Shown here: positions 20,730 through 35,100 of the stretch, piece by piece
Layout: each line of letters begins with the position of its first letter
How positions within the stretch are numbered: the first letter of the stretch is position 1
Source: Volvox africanus
Lineage: Eukaryota; Chlorophyta; Chlorophyceae; Chlamydomonadales; Volvocaceae
DNA length: 64,000 nt
Assembly: GCA_030268105.1 (NCBI GenBank)
Contig: BSDZ01000003.1
Coordinates: 2,604,001-2,668,000 of the forward strand
Direction: 5' to 3'
The notes under the pieces: generated by a model
What the model saw: only the letters and a program-made list of their open reading frames with translations
Database searches by the model: none
Told to the model about the DNA's origin: nothing
Made by a program: the position numbers and the translations under genes

Positions 20730-23700
20730 TTAGGTGCTGAGCGGCTCCAGCAGGCTTTCATAGAACTGGTTGAAGACGAACGGCTCCAGGTTGAGTTCCA
20801 GTGCAGACACCGGGTACGGCACCTCGAAAGCGGCCAGCACCTGATGCAACAGGCCATGACAATCGCACCAATACGTCTGCGCACACCTCCTCCCCATCGC
20901 TTTGCAACACGGCGTTGCATGTCGCGTAGAAGGTGCGCAGTGAAGGAGTGGAGGCGCCGGCTGACAGCTAACGTTACCGAGCGGACTCTAAAGACGTGTT
21001 GCGGCAATCAGAACGCAAAATAGAGATCAAATCACCCCTGTGGCCGGCACGCCTTCATGGTTTCGATGTGACACTTTGCGGAGCACTCACAACAGTTGTC
21101 AGGCCACAGCATTTCGGCAGAGGTATCGGCAACGCACGTGCAATCGACCCTGCACGTACCTCGGGGTGCACAATGCCAAACACCCCCACTTGCGTATCGC
21201 CAGTGAAAATTGCGGCCTGGCGTCCGGGGAACATGGCCGGGTCGGCTGAGGGAGACCAGTGGTACGTTACGGGCGATCCGGCTGTGGCGGGATCTTCTGC
21301 ATGGGTGGAATGGGAGAGCAGATTGCGTCGAAATGACGAAATGAGAAAAGTGCACGGTGCCACGACATCATTCAATACTGCCTGCTTTTACAAGCCAAGT
21401 AAATGCATCATCTGAATGCTTATGTGGCCCTTATATCATAATAGATTGGCCCGCTGCTAGTCTCACAGCCGGTCCGTGCAACAGCTTTTCCAGTTTCAGA
21501 CAACGTTCACAACAGAAGGCCAACTAGACGGCGGCTCCTTAGCAAAGAGGACCCCACATTAGACGTTTCCGTACCCTTGAACGGCACACCGAGCACCTCC
21601 ATGACTCGGTTCAGCAGCCCATGGATGACCTCGAAGCCGCTCTCCTTGGCGCAGAAGACCGCCACTAGTCGCCGCTCGTTGCGAGCCCCTACCTGCAAGT
21701 ATTGCGAGAGGCGGTGCGCCAAGTTCGCTGATTGAGCGCGGCATCATTTCTCCGGAGGTACCGGAGGTCACACAGCATGAGGCAAATTGGAGGTGTGAAA
21801 GTCCAGTACATGAGGCCTACCCGGGGGCTACCGTCATCTATTCCCGGCCGTAATCCGCGGTTTTGTGTGTGTGGGATAGTGGGGCTTTGCTTCACCCGTG
21901 GCCACTACCTGGCAATCCCTGCCTTCCCCTGTATTTCGGGGCACCCTCATCCGTTCACCCATACATGTTGACTTTTCCGAAACCAGTGATTATCCCGGTA
22001 GGGGGGTGGTTCAGCACCCACCACCAGCATCCAATGAAAACTGCCGGGTCAACGGCGGCCTCGGTTTTGTGTTGTTGCGTCCGTTGGGATTGCAAATGGA
22101 TTGCAAATTTCCTTCAAAGTGACACAATTCGCTGTTATATAATACATAATATTATTTTATGATTATCATTATTATCATAACTATTACTATCATCATCATC
22201 ATCATCATCTGGTACCTGGCCATGCTTACCGATTTCGACGGGTCCAGCACAATGGCGTCGCTGACTTCGAACAGCTTAATGGGCAGCGCGTTGTCCTTGT
22301 TCGCAGCCAGGGTCTTCAGGGCGGAGCTCAGCAGGCTGGTACGGCATACCTGAGGGGAAAGGGACCCACGCGATGGGCCGGGAGGGGGAAATCCCGCCGG
22401 GGGGGCACGCCGCCCGTTGGGCGCATCGTTTTGGGAAGTTCGTACGAATTGAGAGGCAGTGGATGCAGTTGGTGAGGATGAACGCGGCCGGACCGACTGC
22501 GGTATACGGACCTGCAGTTGCACTGCCCTGCTGGGTGTGGAACTGCTGCGGCGATAAGCATGAGCCTCCGGCGTATCTGTGGCCTCTCCCCTGTCCCCTT
22601 CCCAGGAAGAAAGCATCCCGCCCTGACGAGACAATCTACTCGCTTTCCTGAAGACCATTGCAACCGCTCCCATAATAACGATGAATAACGATAACAACCA
22701 AAGATAACCAGAAACCAACCAACCGCCTACTTCGAAATCGGCTGTTGCCGGGTTTCCAATCTCAACCGCAGTGATGCCGTCGTCAGGCCGCCGCATGAAC
22801 TCAAAGTTCTCCGCATGCGACACGAGCGCCCTGCAGCGCACCCGTCATGATCTTGAGTTAGTGTGGCAGGGTCAAAGGGTGAGAGGTGGGTTTTGGTGTG
22901 CGAGATGAGATGAACCATCTCAAGGGCTGAGCCGCCCTTCCTTTCCGAAATTCCCCGTCAAGGATTCTTCGATCCTCTACCAACCAAACTGGTTGGCGGC
23001 GACAGCTGACACCGGGACGCGGACATCAAGGGACGCGGACCTGCACGTGGTTCTGACGGGAATCCTCTCCCCACGTGAGCTCTTCCCTCAACGGCAACCC
23101 ACTCCCCTGCCAAGACACACACACCAGGTGAGCACCTCCGTGAATCCCGACATGGCGATCTCTGCGCGGAGCAGCTCCGTGAGCTGGTTGAGCGGCAGCT
23201 CGCGACCCTGGGTGGTAGTCGCAGGAATCTGCAGCCGAAGGCAGCGAGCGTGAAAACACCAACTTTCCAAAAGGGAACGAAAGCAACGGTTTGGCCAAGA
23301 CAGGAATGATAAAAACATTGCCGGCGAAGAGAAACGGGCGCGCGAGCGCTGATGGGCACATCGGTACGGAGACCAGTACACGAAGCCCTTCAAGTACGAC
23401 AATAGTTTGGCATGTGCACGCGGTGCACACTAAAAGAGACCGAATGATATTCCTCCTTGCCGTTGGATCACGAGCTGTTGGGCTTATTGGGGTTGGCCAG
23501 CCTTATAAGAGGGCCTCTTTTCCAACACCGCCCAACAAATAAATGACAGCTACTTGTTCGAATCGCCACACTTTTGCCTGGCCCTGTCGAGCCCAGCACT
23601 TGTGTTCTCCAGAAGCTTCACGCCCCAGACCCACTCGCTTTGGGATGTTGTTGTAACCGTGGGCGATGGCCACGTCTTCTGCCACGTCGCACGCGTGCAA

Positions 23701-26700
23701 GATGTCTGAGCGGGTGGGGGGCACTTGCACCAGCAGCTCCTTACCATCCGGTCCCAGGTCCGCTGCCAACTGGCGACGGATGATTTGCGCACGTGTTCAC
23801 GTACGGCGGGGGGGGGGTAATAGTGACTTCAGTCTCCGAACAGAAATCGGAAACAAATTTTGGACCCCTAATCTGATTGACCGACCCTGCCGTACGGTTC
23901 TGTCGTATATCCCAAAGTCTCTTTGTAGAATCGAGCCAGGAAGAAATCAGAGGGCTCGGTGTAGCATTTGCTATTTCTTAGTAATACATGCATATTGAAA
24001 GTACGGATGAAGCCCACCGCCACCGCCACTGCGACCGCCACCGCCGTCGCCACCGCTATTGTCACCATCGCCGCCACCGCCACGGCTGCCACCGTCACTC
24101 TCCCTCGCCTCCGCCATTGCCACCCTCACTGCTACGGCCACAGCCACCAACTTCATGACACGCACGCAAAGTGTTGGCCCGGGTCTGGGCTTCAGCGCGA
24201 TTTCCTTTGCCTCGATTGAGCACACCCTCACTCCCCCCTGGCTTTGCTGCTTTAGAGAAGAAACGCATCGCACTCGCGCAGCTTCAGTAACCTCAGTTGT
24301 CTGTTACAGTCGGCCTTCCACTTTCCAGGCAAGATGCCAGATGGGGGCGAGTGCCGCAGCCCTCCCCACATCGGACTACTCGGCTTGCTCTAGTGGTGCT
24401 ACCCGCAGGTGCATTCCGATCGTCATTTGGATTGTTCCCACCTCGTTTGTGCGTTTGGTTGTTAGGGATGTCGGCATTCACAACAACCCTGCCAAATACT
24501 TGGTAAGCTGCTTTCCTAAATCAAAAGAACCTAATAAAAGAAGTCTTGCGAATTAACGCATCAAAAGTCCAATGGGCAGAGAACAAGTTGCAGAAAGGTC
24601 TGCGGAAACCTCACACCGACCCGGCCCTTGCTGTACACGTGTGAAACCTTGCCCGGCCTTTTACCTATTTATCCTTTACATTCCAAATGAGGACATTCTC
24701 GTAAAGCAATCAATAATAAATTGCTAAGAAAATCAGGATGTGTTCATTTCTTGCAGTCTCTAATTCCCCGTTGGCGTGTTCCCTCGTGCACTCATGTGTG
24801 CCCTGCCCAGGCAGAGCAAAGACAAGCCGAGTGCACCGCCCAGCGCCCCAACACCGCCCGCTCACCGCTGATGGAGTGCTAGCAGCGATGCCCCCTGCCT
24901 GCCTGTTCCCACCGGCATTCCTTATTCCCCTTCTTCCCGAATACCTACCTGCATTTTCGTCAAAAGCTTGACGATCTCCTCTCCCGGCAGTTGCAACCCG
25001 AGGAGGCTGTTTACGTAGTCCGTGGTCAGGGTGAGCGACCGGTACGACAGATCTGGGTACACTGTATGCACATAGGGCCCGCAACGACAAGCATACGGTT
25101 TATTATGACGTAAAGTCCTTAAGGCTGCGCGCCCGCTGGGTGTGTGTGATGACCCCCCCCGGGACGTCGGCCCAAAGCAGCACCACTACCGCATGTCCCC
25201 CTTTCCCCCTTTCCCCCTTTCCCCAGCGCCAACACCACCTAGTGCTTTCATGCGGGCCTGCCAGCTACTGCGCTCTGCACCCTGACGGCTCCTGACGCTC
25301 TATCACACCCCACCACACCCGACAGAGGTGCATCGTCGGGTCCAGGTGCCTGAGGCAGGGGACCCTCGCACCATAACATAACATAACAGCACCATCACCC
25401 CGGAGTCAGCTCCAGCTCCGGCCCCAGGTTCCTCTACTCCTTCGTGCATCGACTCTTTGCTGACACCCATCCAACCCCATCCTCGCTCTGAGTCGGAACA
25501 GACCACGGCAGCGCTCCCGCAACTCTCTCACAACTCTCCACCTGCCGCCCCGCTCTGCATAGAACGAGCAGGTATGCCTTTGACAGAGAGCTTCCCGCCA
25601 ACACTCATCTGCGCCCGCGGGGCTAACATGCGCGCATCCCAACCCAGCCCCACGTATGTCCGGATGCGTTTGCTGAACCCGGGCCTGCGCGAAGCACTCA
25701 CAGGTTCGGTTCCCCAGCGCATCCACCACTTCCACGGGCTCCACAGTGAAAGGGGTTGACGCGTACTCCGCAAACATGGTGACCACCGTATTGAGAACCA
25801 CCTTGGCCTTCGTCAGGTCGGTGGCGGTGCACTCGATGAATACGTCTTGGGTGTTCAGGGTGATCTGATCTCCGGATGGGGGATGGAGGGAGGGGCCGGC
25901 AGAGAGGAAGGGCAAGCATGCAAATGTGCGTAAAGGGGGGGGGGGTTAGGCCGAATACGGCGGGCGGGGACGGTTTGAAGTGACATGGGAAATCGGGGTG
26001 TCCTGGATTCGCATTACAGGGGTGAGGCTGAGGGACGATGCCGGGAGAGGTACGTAGGGTATAATGACACAAAGCAGCATGATGCTGGCGGGATGCCCCT
26101 GGATTCAAATCACGTCATGGGCTTATCAGATCCCAATTTGGAAAGACGCGGGGAGAAAGCCCATTCCGGCTAAGCCTTCACAGAAAGTGACATCCGTTAA
26201 CGCATTCGGGAGGTACTTCCGTCCGCTGTGGCCAATTGACCAATTTAGGTACGTGACCAGACAATGGGGGGTCATTAACAGCTTAACCCCCAACCCGAGG
26301 AATGGATTGGGAGACAACTCGCCTTCCTCCTTCCGTATCGCCATTTTGCCAAACCCGCTGTATCTTCGATGCTAATGAACGCCCATTCACGATGAAAGGC
26401 AAGACTTAGTTACCCATCATCCGCACGCTTCCGGTGCCTCTTAAGCTGCACGTACCGCCGAGTGCGCTCCATTAATAATAGGCGGAAGCGAAAGAACCAC
26501 CCGGTTGGCGTCGTAGAGTACGGGATATACGACGGACGAATGAATTATGGGCACAAACTTCTTCAGCTTTTGGTCGTTCTCCAGATAAAACTGTGGCGCG
26601 TGGAAGGTTCAACCAGTTTGGCAACAGGCGATCCAGATTGGTCCATCCTTGCCTTGGGGAAACCTCCATACTAATGCCTCCTAACAGCAGGTGGGACCAC

Positions 26701-29700
26701 CTCCATGTCAGTATGGGGAAAAGGACAACAGCTCGCACCAGAGGTTCCGGAGCCAGCGACCAGACTTGGGTTGTGCTACTGGGAGGGATGTGCTATTCGA
26801 ACTATGTGTGCTAACATGGGGCGCAATGCTGTCGGATGTACGACACAGCCGGCAGTTACGGGTGACAAAAACCACTTGGAGGGGGCAGGTGCTCACCCCC
26901 TCTCCCCTTCTCCCCCTTGTTGAACTAGCTTAGAACGATAACCGGACATTTTCCCTCATTTAAAAGGAGACAGACATCCGACCTGCATGAGCTCCTTGGA
27001 GTTGAATTCTCGTGTCTGCTTGAGGGGCACGAACTTAATCTCCCCGGGCGGAAGAGCCTCGTATGTAAATGGCCCCTGCGGCTTGCAGCCGGACAACGAG
27101 CAGGAACCAGGAACAAGAGGGCGGGCGTGAAAGTAAGGTCGGCAGCAATCCCAATCAGCCACTTGTGCGATGTCTTTGCGTAAAACATGCGGCTATTTGT
27201 TGAAAGCATGCGAAGCTGTCGTCACCTCAAGGCAGCGGTCAACCAAATTAGGTCAGATGAGCGCCCTCAGACCGCCAGGCGTTTCTGATGCAACAGCAGC
27301 AGGGCGAGATAACCCATCCCTCAATCTGTTCACAAGAGCCATGCCTGACCTTAATCTGGGCGAGCTCAAGAGTTCCTTCTTTCACATTATCGGGGTATCT
27401 TTTAAACGGTTCTGCCACATAAGGAACGGCGCTGCACACCGCCACCAGTCAGATCGCGGCAACAGCTCAAAGTCTCATGTACAAAGTCCATTTTCCTTGC
27501 CGTGCCATTCTACAAGATGGCAAGGAGTTCTTGGCACTCCTGAGCCTCTGAGCTGGCTCCTCACAACGCCAGTACTCACCTGGATTGTGGATAGGTCGTG
27601 CGTGCCAATTGCCACTAAGGTGCGCTGCCGGCAAAGGTTCTGATGTAATTTATCCTGAGGTAGGGAGGGGTCCATCATCGCGCAGTTAATAAGGCCACTA
27701 TGTACCATTATTGTACCATTTATTGTGCCATATATTCATTCGTCTCGTTATCCCCTTCCCTGGGCTTCGCCTCTCATCGTCCCCTTAGCTTTTGGATTTG
27801 CGGTCGGGAGTTCAAAAAAACACCGCGGTACCACTTTTTCAAACCGCTGCCTCCAACTCCCACTCGGTCCCATGCGGCGTGGGTCCCATCGCAGAGGCGG
27901 GTACGATAACCCGTTGGGCGTGTTCGGCTGTGAAGTACGCGAAGTACGTGGGCAACCAGCTAAACAAACACAGATAAATAGACATGCTCATGGCAGCTGT
28001 ATTCGGTACATTAGAAGTGCCTATACCCACACTACGTCCCATTTCCCAATGCTATATCCCACGCAGAATTTGAAGCTCCCTCCCCCCCCCCGGATTCATA
28101 TCTCGCATAGCAAGCCGCGCCTGCAAGTCAATGAAGGAGTTATAGCGGGCAGGGTCGAATTTGATGCCCCGCAAGACCGCACACACTACAAACGGCCGGA
28201 CCAGCGCCGTCTCTGGCTTGACGACCATCTGCAGTACTTGTTTCCCTGCGACAGAGGGAACCAACCAGGATGGTGACCAGAATGATAGCAATAATATTGA
28301 GGATAGGAATGTGAAGAGCTCTACCGGAAAAGGACCGTCGGCTATAACATGTTGACACCGCCCAACGTCGCCGGCCGTGTCATCGTGGCCACAATCCGAC
28401 TGATCATGCAGGTTAGGCTGTTTACAAAATGAGGCGTAATCAGGATTAGAGGTATTGCTAATGTTGTATGTTTCTCAAACGCACCCGAGCTGATGTACGC
28501 CCCGTAAAGCCCTGGGGCACGTATCGGAACCGCACATCCTCCGAAACCGCACATCCGGGCCTCATCAGCCGTGCTGCGTTTCTCATGGGGGAAACAAAGC
28601 CGTATGCAACTGTAGCCTCCCCTTTCCCAGTCTTATGCGGGGAGCGACCTACCTGTCATGTCCGCAAGGTGGTACCGAGGGGATGACTGCGTCCCACGAA
28701 AGATGTTCAACGCGCGCGCAATGCCCTTCTCGCATCATGCGGGGGGATTTATTAGTGTGCGGGTCGTGATTAGTGTCATCCTTGTGAGCGGAAAATCTTT
28801 ACGTGAGAGAAACGATGTAATGTCCCTGTTTAACGCCAGGCGCATATCACACAAGACGCACTCTTAAAACACAGTAATGGGAAACAAACACAGGGGACGC
28901 AACTGCCAGGGTAAAAACACAGTGTTGCATGCCATCGAGGGCGGCCGTGCCGATGTAAGACGCGCCACAGCATCGCGTCCCCAACCAGGTTGTCGGAGAA
29001 ATTTCAGATGTAGCCCCTTGCAGCGCAGCCTTAACTACAGTGGCTATCCCCTGCGCTGCCTCCCGTTACGGCTGATTTCATTGGTGTTGCCACCACCATG
29101 TCCGAACCCACACGGCTTATTTGCTCCGTACCAAAGCCTACAAAGCCTACAACCCTCACACTTCAAGACGCACCTCGACGCATAACATATCATAGCGATT
29201 GGCTGGAATATCGATTTTGTAAATGACCTCCTCGCTGGCCGCTGCTGCCTCCGCGGCCAGCTTGCTATCACCCCCTTTGGCCACTGTGCTAGCGAGCTCC
29301 TTCCGGAGCATCTCCTTCTCCGACGTCTAAGGGAATGCAGGAGGACGCCACAGAGAGGGGGAGAGTTTAGAGAGGTAAGGAATGGCCTAAAGCCCGCATG
29401 GAGGGTCTGTACTCGCATGAACGCCCCCGATGTAGGATTCGTCAACCCCGCGCCCCTATGACTCATATGCCATGACTTCAAACAGCCCCCAATCCCAAAG
29501 AGCAGGAACTCTGGAAACCTACAAGGTTACCATAAATTGCAACGCTGCAAACTTGCCCGAATGCCTACCCCAACTTGAGACGCATAAGGGTTTTACGCCG
29601 CCTTTGAGAGTGATAATCACACATCGAAGGTGTTCCTAGTGCAGCAACGCACCACGTCATCGAGCTCGATCCCGTATTCAAAACAGAGGTGGTCGAATTC

Positions 29701-29896
29701 CTCATCCGCTGCATCAGTGACAAAAAGGCAGGTCAAGAAGATCTATTCCAATCCAAGAAACAAAAACCAAAGATCAGAACTACTCCAGAAACGGATAATG
29801 TAATTCCTCTACGTGGGTCTGCCGCCGCCGTAACTTACTGTAAACCTTCCCTAGCTTCTCAAAAAGCTTGTCGCGGTTAACTCCGACCGTCGGCAT
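20730..29896 (-). CDS. cytosolic phenylalanyl-tRNA synthetase beta subunit
   Basis: Forms the alpha2-beta2 enzyme that charges tRNA-Phe in the cytosol. Exons (minus): 29896-29839, 29708-29653, 29326-29174, 28725-28653, 28245-28121, 27654-27580, 27075-26983, 26590-26456, 25864-25702, 25061-24949, 23769-23635, 23228-23125, 22830-22731, 22349-22230, 21692-21575, 21296-21160, 20840-20730. They total 1869 nt, or 622 aa (usual about 590-600). Start [16 protein letters not shown] is the typical eukaryotic N-terminus. Landmarks in order: [20 protein letters not shown]; the B3/4 editing-type region with [11 protein letters not shown] and [38 protein letters not shown]; the B5 region with [37 protein letters not shown] and GIVHPEV near the end. 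The intron at 28120-27655 is GC-AG. The gene appears intact and functional. Confidence 0.97.
21866..22066 (+). repeat. dispersed intronic repeat, copy A (diverged, partial)
   Basis: Shares with copies B and C the order CACCCGTGGCCA, TATTTCGGGGCACCCTCA, CTTTTCCGAAACCAGTGAT and CAGCACCCACCACC. It is shorter and more diverged than the others. It lies in the PheRS intron 21693-22229, antisense to that gene. Confidence 0.85.
22150..22212. repeat. ATT/ATC microsatellite
   Basis: An AT-rich run of imperfect TTAT/ATTACT units ends in about seven ATC triplets. It lies in a PheRS intron just before the splice donor at 22229. Confidence 0.9.
24008..24150. repeat. imperfect GCCACC-type low-complexity run
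   Basis: Repeated GCC/ACC/GTC triplets in a PheRS intron (23770-24948). Both strands read as long Ala/Thr/Val or Gly frames, which are artefacts of the repeat. No splice-consistent exon is present. Confidence 0.85.
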
Positions 29897-31866
29897 TTGT
29901 AAAACTGGAGAGAAAAATAATGATCTGCAAAGGTTTGTGCGCAACTGATACGCTGGTCCGGCACTTACACGTCCTAACTTGCTAAGCACAGCTCCCTGAG
30001 TAAGATGTCGCACGCTATTCCGAACTGAAGATGAAAGTAATTGTATTATCATGGACAACCGATTAGCAAAAGAAAGGAATTTGGATATGTCAATGCATGG
30101 CGAGCGCCGTGAAATGTGCCTGCTTTCGCATGGCACAACTCGGCTGGTCTACAAGTAGCCCCATAAACATCAAAAATAAGCACATTGTATAATTTATTAC
30201 AAGTGTTACTTCGTGCCATTTGAAACCCACGATACCGAAACATGCGCGATTTTAGAGTACCGACAGACGCGTCATTGGAAATCGTAACCGAGGGTATAAA
30301 TGCGCGCAACGCATGACCTTTCAAACCTATGTGTGAAGTGCTAACCTCCACTCCTTAACGAGGGGCGAAGCAACCTCTGCCACAAGATGAATGTCCCCAA
30401 AACCCAAAGTTTTTATTTCCCTTTTGCAATGTCAGGTGCCTTGCATGGCATGGGCCGTTGGCCTGGGTTTTGGAGCACTTGGGTGGTAATTCAATGCGAC
30501 ATGTGGCAGACAGCACCTGGGGCCTACTTGTACGGACGCATAACAGCATCTTACGAGTTACGGATGGTTCAGGTGCCAACTCGTGGACCTAGGATTGTCT
30601 CATCACAATCCTTTAGCGACCCGTTGGTGACGTGGAAGAGCTGCATATTGACCAACAGGTAGACAGGATCGGACGTGATTCATAATGCGCTAAGTTTTGG
30701 GGCCGGAGCTCTACCACAGCATTTGCGCGCGAGCAAACAACGCAGGCATGATGGCCTTACTTAATGCAAAGCTGACGCTGCGTCCTGGCCGCAGTCCATA
30801 TCCTGAAATACTATTCAGGGAATTGGAGTGGCACTAATGGGCTGCCCAATGACGTCATGTTTGTGTGACGGCCTTGCATCATCGCATTAACCAAGTTATC
30901 AAGGGGGTTTATCCCCTTCTAGCATTTGTCCCACATCCCGTCTTACGACGGATTATGTGTCCAACTATGTCTATGTGTCATGGGTACGGCACGGTCACGC
31001 CGGGCTTTTCCGTTCAAGAGGAAACATGCAAGGCACCAAGGGAATTATGCTGTATAGCATCGTATAGAACCCCTCCTCTCCTACCCCCAGGCATGCCAAT
31101 GAATAAACCCCGTATGACACTACTTTATGCTGTAACAATGCATGTGCAAACTCAGCAGCGGTGCCACGATTCCCCACACCTTTGACAACCCAGCAACTAG
31201 GGGCATGCATTTAGCTTGCAATACGCATTAAGGTCTCGCAAGCTGGGAGAGAGCAAGGGGGGGAATGATGCGATGCGTCTTCAGCCCGACTGCCTTACCA
31301 TCGGTTGGTTACTCGAGCAGGATATTGCGGGCTTAACTTTGCCACAGGACCTGACACAACCATGTCAGACGAAGCACTTTTCGTGCTTCATTGCCACATG
31401 AAGCCGTCGCTGGCCTGCTGCAAGATCGGGGCACACGCATCCCCACCTCGAGGCATACATGCATACATGCCGGCCAGCGCTTGTCACAATCCCGCCTTGT
31501 AATAGACGCGTGTTCCCCATGACCTGCTCAGACAACAACTCTTCGTCCATTACTTGCATTCAGCATCCGGAAGCATAGCTTCTGTGACTACGTATTCGAT
31601 ACTCCAAATGTTGATGCCAATTACCGGGCACAATACTACTCACGGCCCATGTAACAATCGCTTCAGTGTCACAGTTGCACGAGTTGAAAATTTAAGCAAG
31701 CATAGCTACTCTACCTGTAAACAATGTGGACTTTCAGATACGAAGCCATGGTTCAGGCTCTATGCAGTTTTTGTTCAAGTGACGGTCCCTAAAAGCCAGG
31801 GAATGATTGCACTGGGTTTCGTGTTCAAGCACGAGGAATGCCCCGTTCCTCGCCGCCGCCACGATG
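29897..31866. other. intergenic: PheRS upstream region to the VFL1-like 3' end
   Basis: Both flanking genes are on the minus strand, so this should contain the PheRS promoter (nearest 29.9 kb). The open frames are short and unrecognised. No tRNA, repeat or exon could be supported. Confidence 0.5.
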
Positions 31867-31871
31867 TTACA
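31867..31871 (-). terminator. putative TGTAA polyadenylation signal of the VFL1-like gene
   Basis: Minus-strand TGTAA about 240 nt beyond the stop at 32110. Position-based call. Confidence 0.4.
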
Positions 31872-32109
31872 ACATGGCATCGGTGTCATTCATCCCTTGC
31901 AAATCTTGGAAAGACACCGCATCAAACAAGGTGCGCAGTTTGTGTCCTAAGGGGTAGACAGTCTCCGCCTCGACCCTCTCAGCGAGCCGTGCCATTGCCG
32001 TAGCACAGGTACCCACCCGTATCTCATGCAAGGGATGCCACATTCCTCCGTTTTCCAAGTGGGCAAGAGGGCCCTCGTATTGTATCTTACTCGCCCGGCC
32101 TCTTCCTCC

Positions 32110-35100
32110 TCACAGATCCTGCAGCAGCGACGCCAGCTGCCGCATCTTATGAGCGCTGCTTGCCTTCTGACGTTCTACCGCCTCCAGCAGCTGCCGCATC
32201 TCATGCTCCACCTCCGCAACGCGTGCACCCAAGCGTGCTGCCTCTGCACCGCGTGCTGCGGCCACCTCGTTCGCCGTGGCCACCGCACGCCGCTGCTCCT
32301 CGAGCTGCATAGCTGCATCCTCGAGTTGCGCGCGAGAGTGATCCAGCTCCACTATTAATCGGTCTATGCGGCTTCCAGCATCCGCGAGCCTGGACTCAGC
32401 TACAGCCCGGGCTGCCGCCACCGTGGCTGCGTCGGATCGGGCCGCATCACGTTCATCCCGCAGCAGCTGAGCGCGCTTCTCAAAGAGGACTGCGATGGTC
32501 CAAGAGCGTGAATAAAGGAAATAAAATTGCGACGTTGACATGAGTGTTAGTCTTTGGGCCTTTCCTGCTTATTAAAGCCGTTCCCCGATGGCATGACACA
32601 GAGGACATCGCAACATCATGGACTGAAGGCACGGCCTCTTATCATGCTCACGCCGCTTGTTAAGGCACGCGAGCAAAGTTAGAAGTTTTGACACAGTGCT
32701 GAAGTATTGAACCGGAGAATTTAGAACCGAAACAACGGAGGCCCACAGAATCAAGGCAAAGAAACAGTGGCAGGAATCGTCGCATAGGACGGAAAGCCAG
32801 GTGCGCATAGGAGCACCACCAACCAGCCTCGACCCAGCTGCACAGCATTTGCAGAAGTCACCTTACATATATGGGGTGGAGGTAGATACGCTCGTTCTGA
32901 AAACAAATCCACGCTGCCCCTGTCCCAGTCGTGCAAGTTGGTGACAACTGAAATTCAATCCTCCCGTACGTACCTTGGACTCGGTCCACCTCCTCCTGCA
33001 CATACGTGAGCATACGGTCCTTCTCTGCAATCTGATCCATCTTGGCGCGCAGTTGCCCCTCCAGCTCCTTCACTCGGGACTGGGCTTCTACCAGCTCCAC
33101 TCTAGCTGCTGCAGCAGCGGACTCTGCCGCCTGTGCCTCCTGCCTGTAAGCGCAAGATTGCAGGCCGGAGAAGCAACAGGAAAGCGACAGAGTTTCAGGA
33201 GGGCTTCGGGCAGTAGCAGGCCTCCAGGAAGAAGCGAGACGCTCTCCAGATCTACTAGCCCCTGATGTCCATCTTGAGGGAAAAGCACACTGCAGGTAGC
33301 GGACGGTTGGTGCTGAGCCGTAGGGCAACAAGCTCCCGTACAAACCTGAGCTGTGTTTTCTCGCCATCGCTCTCTTCATCATCGTGTTCGTGCTGCTGTT
33401 GTTCCCGTGCAAGCGCGGCCTCCGCCTCCTCAGCTGCCCGCCGTGCTTCGTCCGCTTCCATCTGCAAAAACAAAGGAGCATGGAAGGTGTTTCTGATGAG
33501 AGTATTGTATGCAACCAATCAATCAATCGGGTAAACTTGGAAACGAATTGGACAAGTAGCAGCGTCCCCATGTATGCACACAACCTGCCGCCCACACAAC
33601 CTCCAGGAAAATTGGAAATCCTCCTTCACCCATCTCATTATAACAAGCAAACACTATATGCATAGCTATAGTCCACGTACGTCCCTCACCCCGCACCACA
33701 TCACGAAAAGCAACACACCTGCAGATCGGCAAATTCGGCCTTCAGCGACGCGATTGTGTCATTGGCGCTGTCGAGCATAGCTACCTTAATCTGAGCCAGG
33801 AAAGGGGAGTGCGAATCCGAATGGAAATTGCAAGGATTACCCATGGCAATAAGGCCGAGACAAAGTTGGTGACGGGAGGAGTTGGGGTCGACGCGAAAGG
33901 TTGCACACGATAATTCTACCAAGAAAGCGTATAGCTACCTGGAAGATGCGAGATGCGGAAACCTTAACAGCCACAATCCCAAAGCGATCCACAAATAATG
34001 GCATCCTGGACGAGCACAGGACGTCCCCACCTACCTTGACATTGTCTTGTTGCGCTGCCACCTCCTGGCGCAACTTCTCCGCGTTAGCTTCGGCCCTTGC
34101 AATATCTTCGCGAGCTGACGCCAGCAAAGCCTCTGCCGATCTGACTCGCGCTCCCAGCTCCTCCGCCGTGCGGGTCGAGTGCACCTGTGGAAGTTGGCCG
34201 ACGGGTAGCAGTTTGTGCCATCCATTTGGGATGACGGTCACCGGAAGGCATACCTACTTTGCGAAGATGGGGATAAACGTGCAGTGGAATACTGAGGGAG
34301 AGAGGAGGGATTTCAACGTGGTTTTTACGCCGACTTATACGGTAGCTGGGTATGAATTCCAGTAATTCGAATCAGTGTAGATCCCCAAAATGTTACAGCA
34401 GGCGGTGAGTAGAGGCCCATGCTGCACATCCTGGTACTGTCCGTGAACCCGCGTCGCCCAGAGCAGCAAATGCACCAAAGAGGTTTTGCAAGACCTTTCT
34501 GCCGTCCGCGGGTTCTTCTATCAAGCTCCTCCCCGCCTATTGTCCCCTACCTACCTGCAGCTCCGCGACACGACGTTCCGCTTCCTGCCAGCGCCGTCTG
34601 GCGTCCTCGAGCTGCTCACGATACATATCTCGTTCCGAGGCAGCTCGCTTTAGATTCAGGTTCTCCGTAGTCAGTGCATCGAAGGCATCGGGACTACACG
34701 CCTGCACATAGCAAGGTAAAAAGCTTACTTGCAGGCAAAGCGTTCAAACTCGGGACATATTCGGTCAGGTCATGTGATACGTTCGTACGCGCCATTGATT
34801 AATGTGTTTGCATGAGTTGGCAAACGCGCATGCGCAGGCGTAGGAATTCTAAGCGCACAAAAGGCGACCGAACTCTAGGCTCTTTCCACAAACGTTCCCA
34901 GACGGATCATCCTGGCAGCCAAGTTAAGGATCCGACTATGTGGCCCTTGCAGCAGTGGTGTCCTCAGGCCAATGGACGTTTCTGGATCGTCACCTGTCCT
35001 TCCGATACGTCAATAGACAGCACATGGACAACGTAATGCTAGCCGAAACTCCGCAATTGGCGATCGAACTAACGTTCCTACTATATGCACGGCAATTTCA

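Noticed and set aside
23868..24273. Long frames on both strands rich in Ala/Val or Gly
   Set aside because: They are translations of the GCCACC-type repeat inside a PheRS intron, with no splice or family support.
32572..32936. Minus-strand frames of 60-78 codons
   Set aside because: They fall in the VFL1-like intron 32490-32973; flanking exons join in phase without them.
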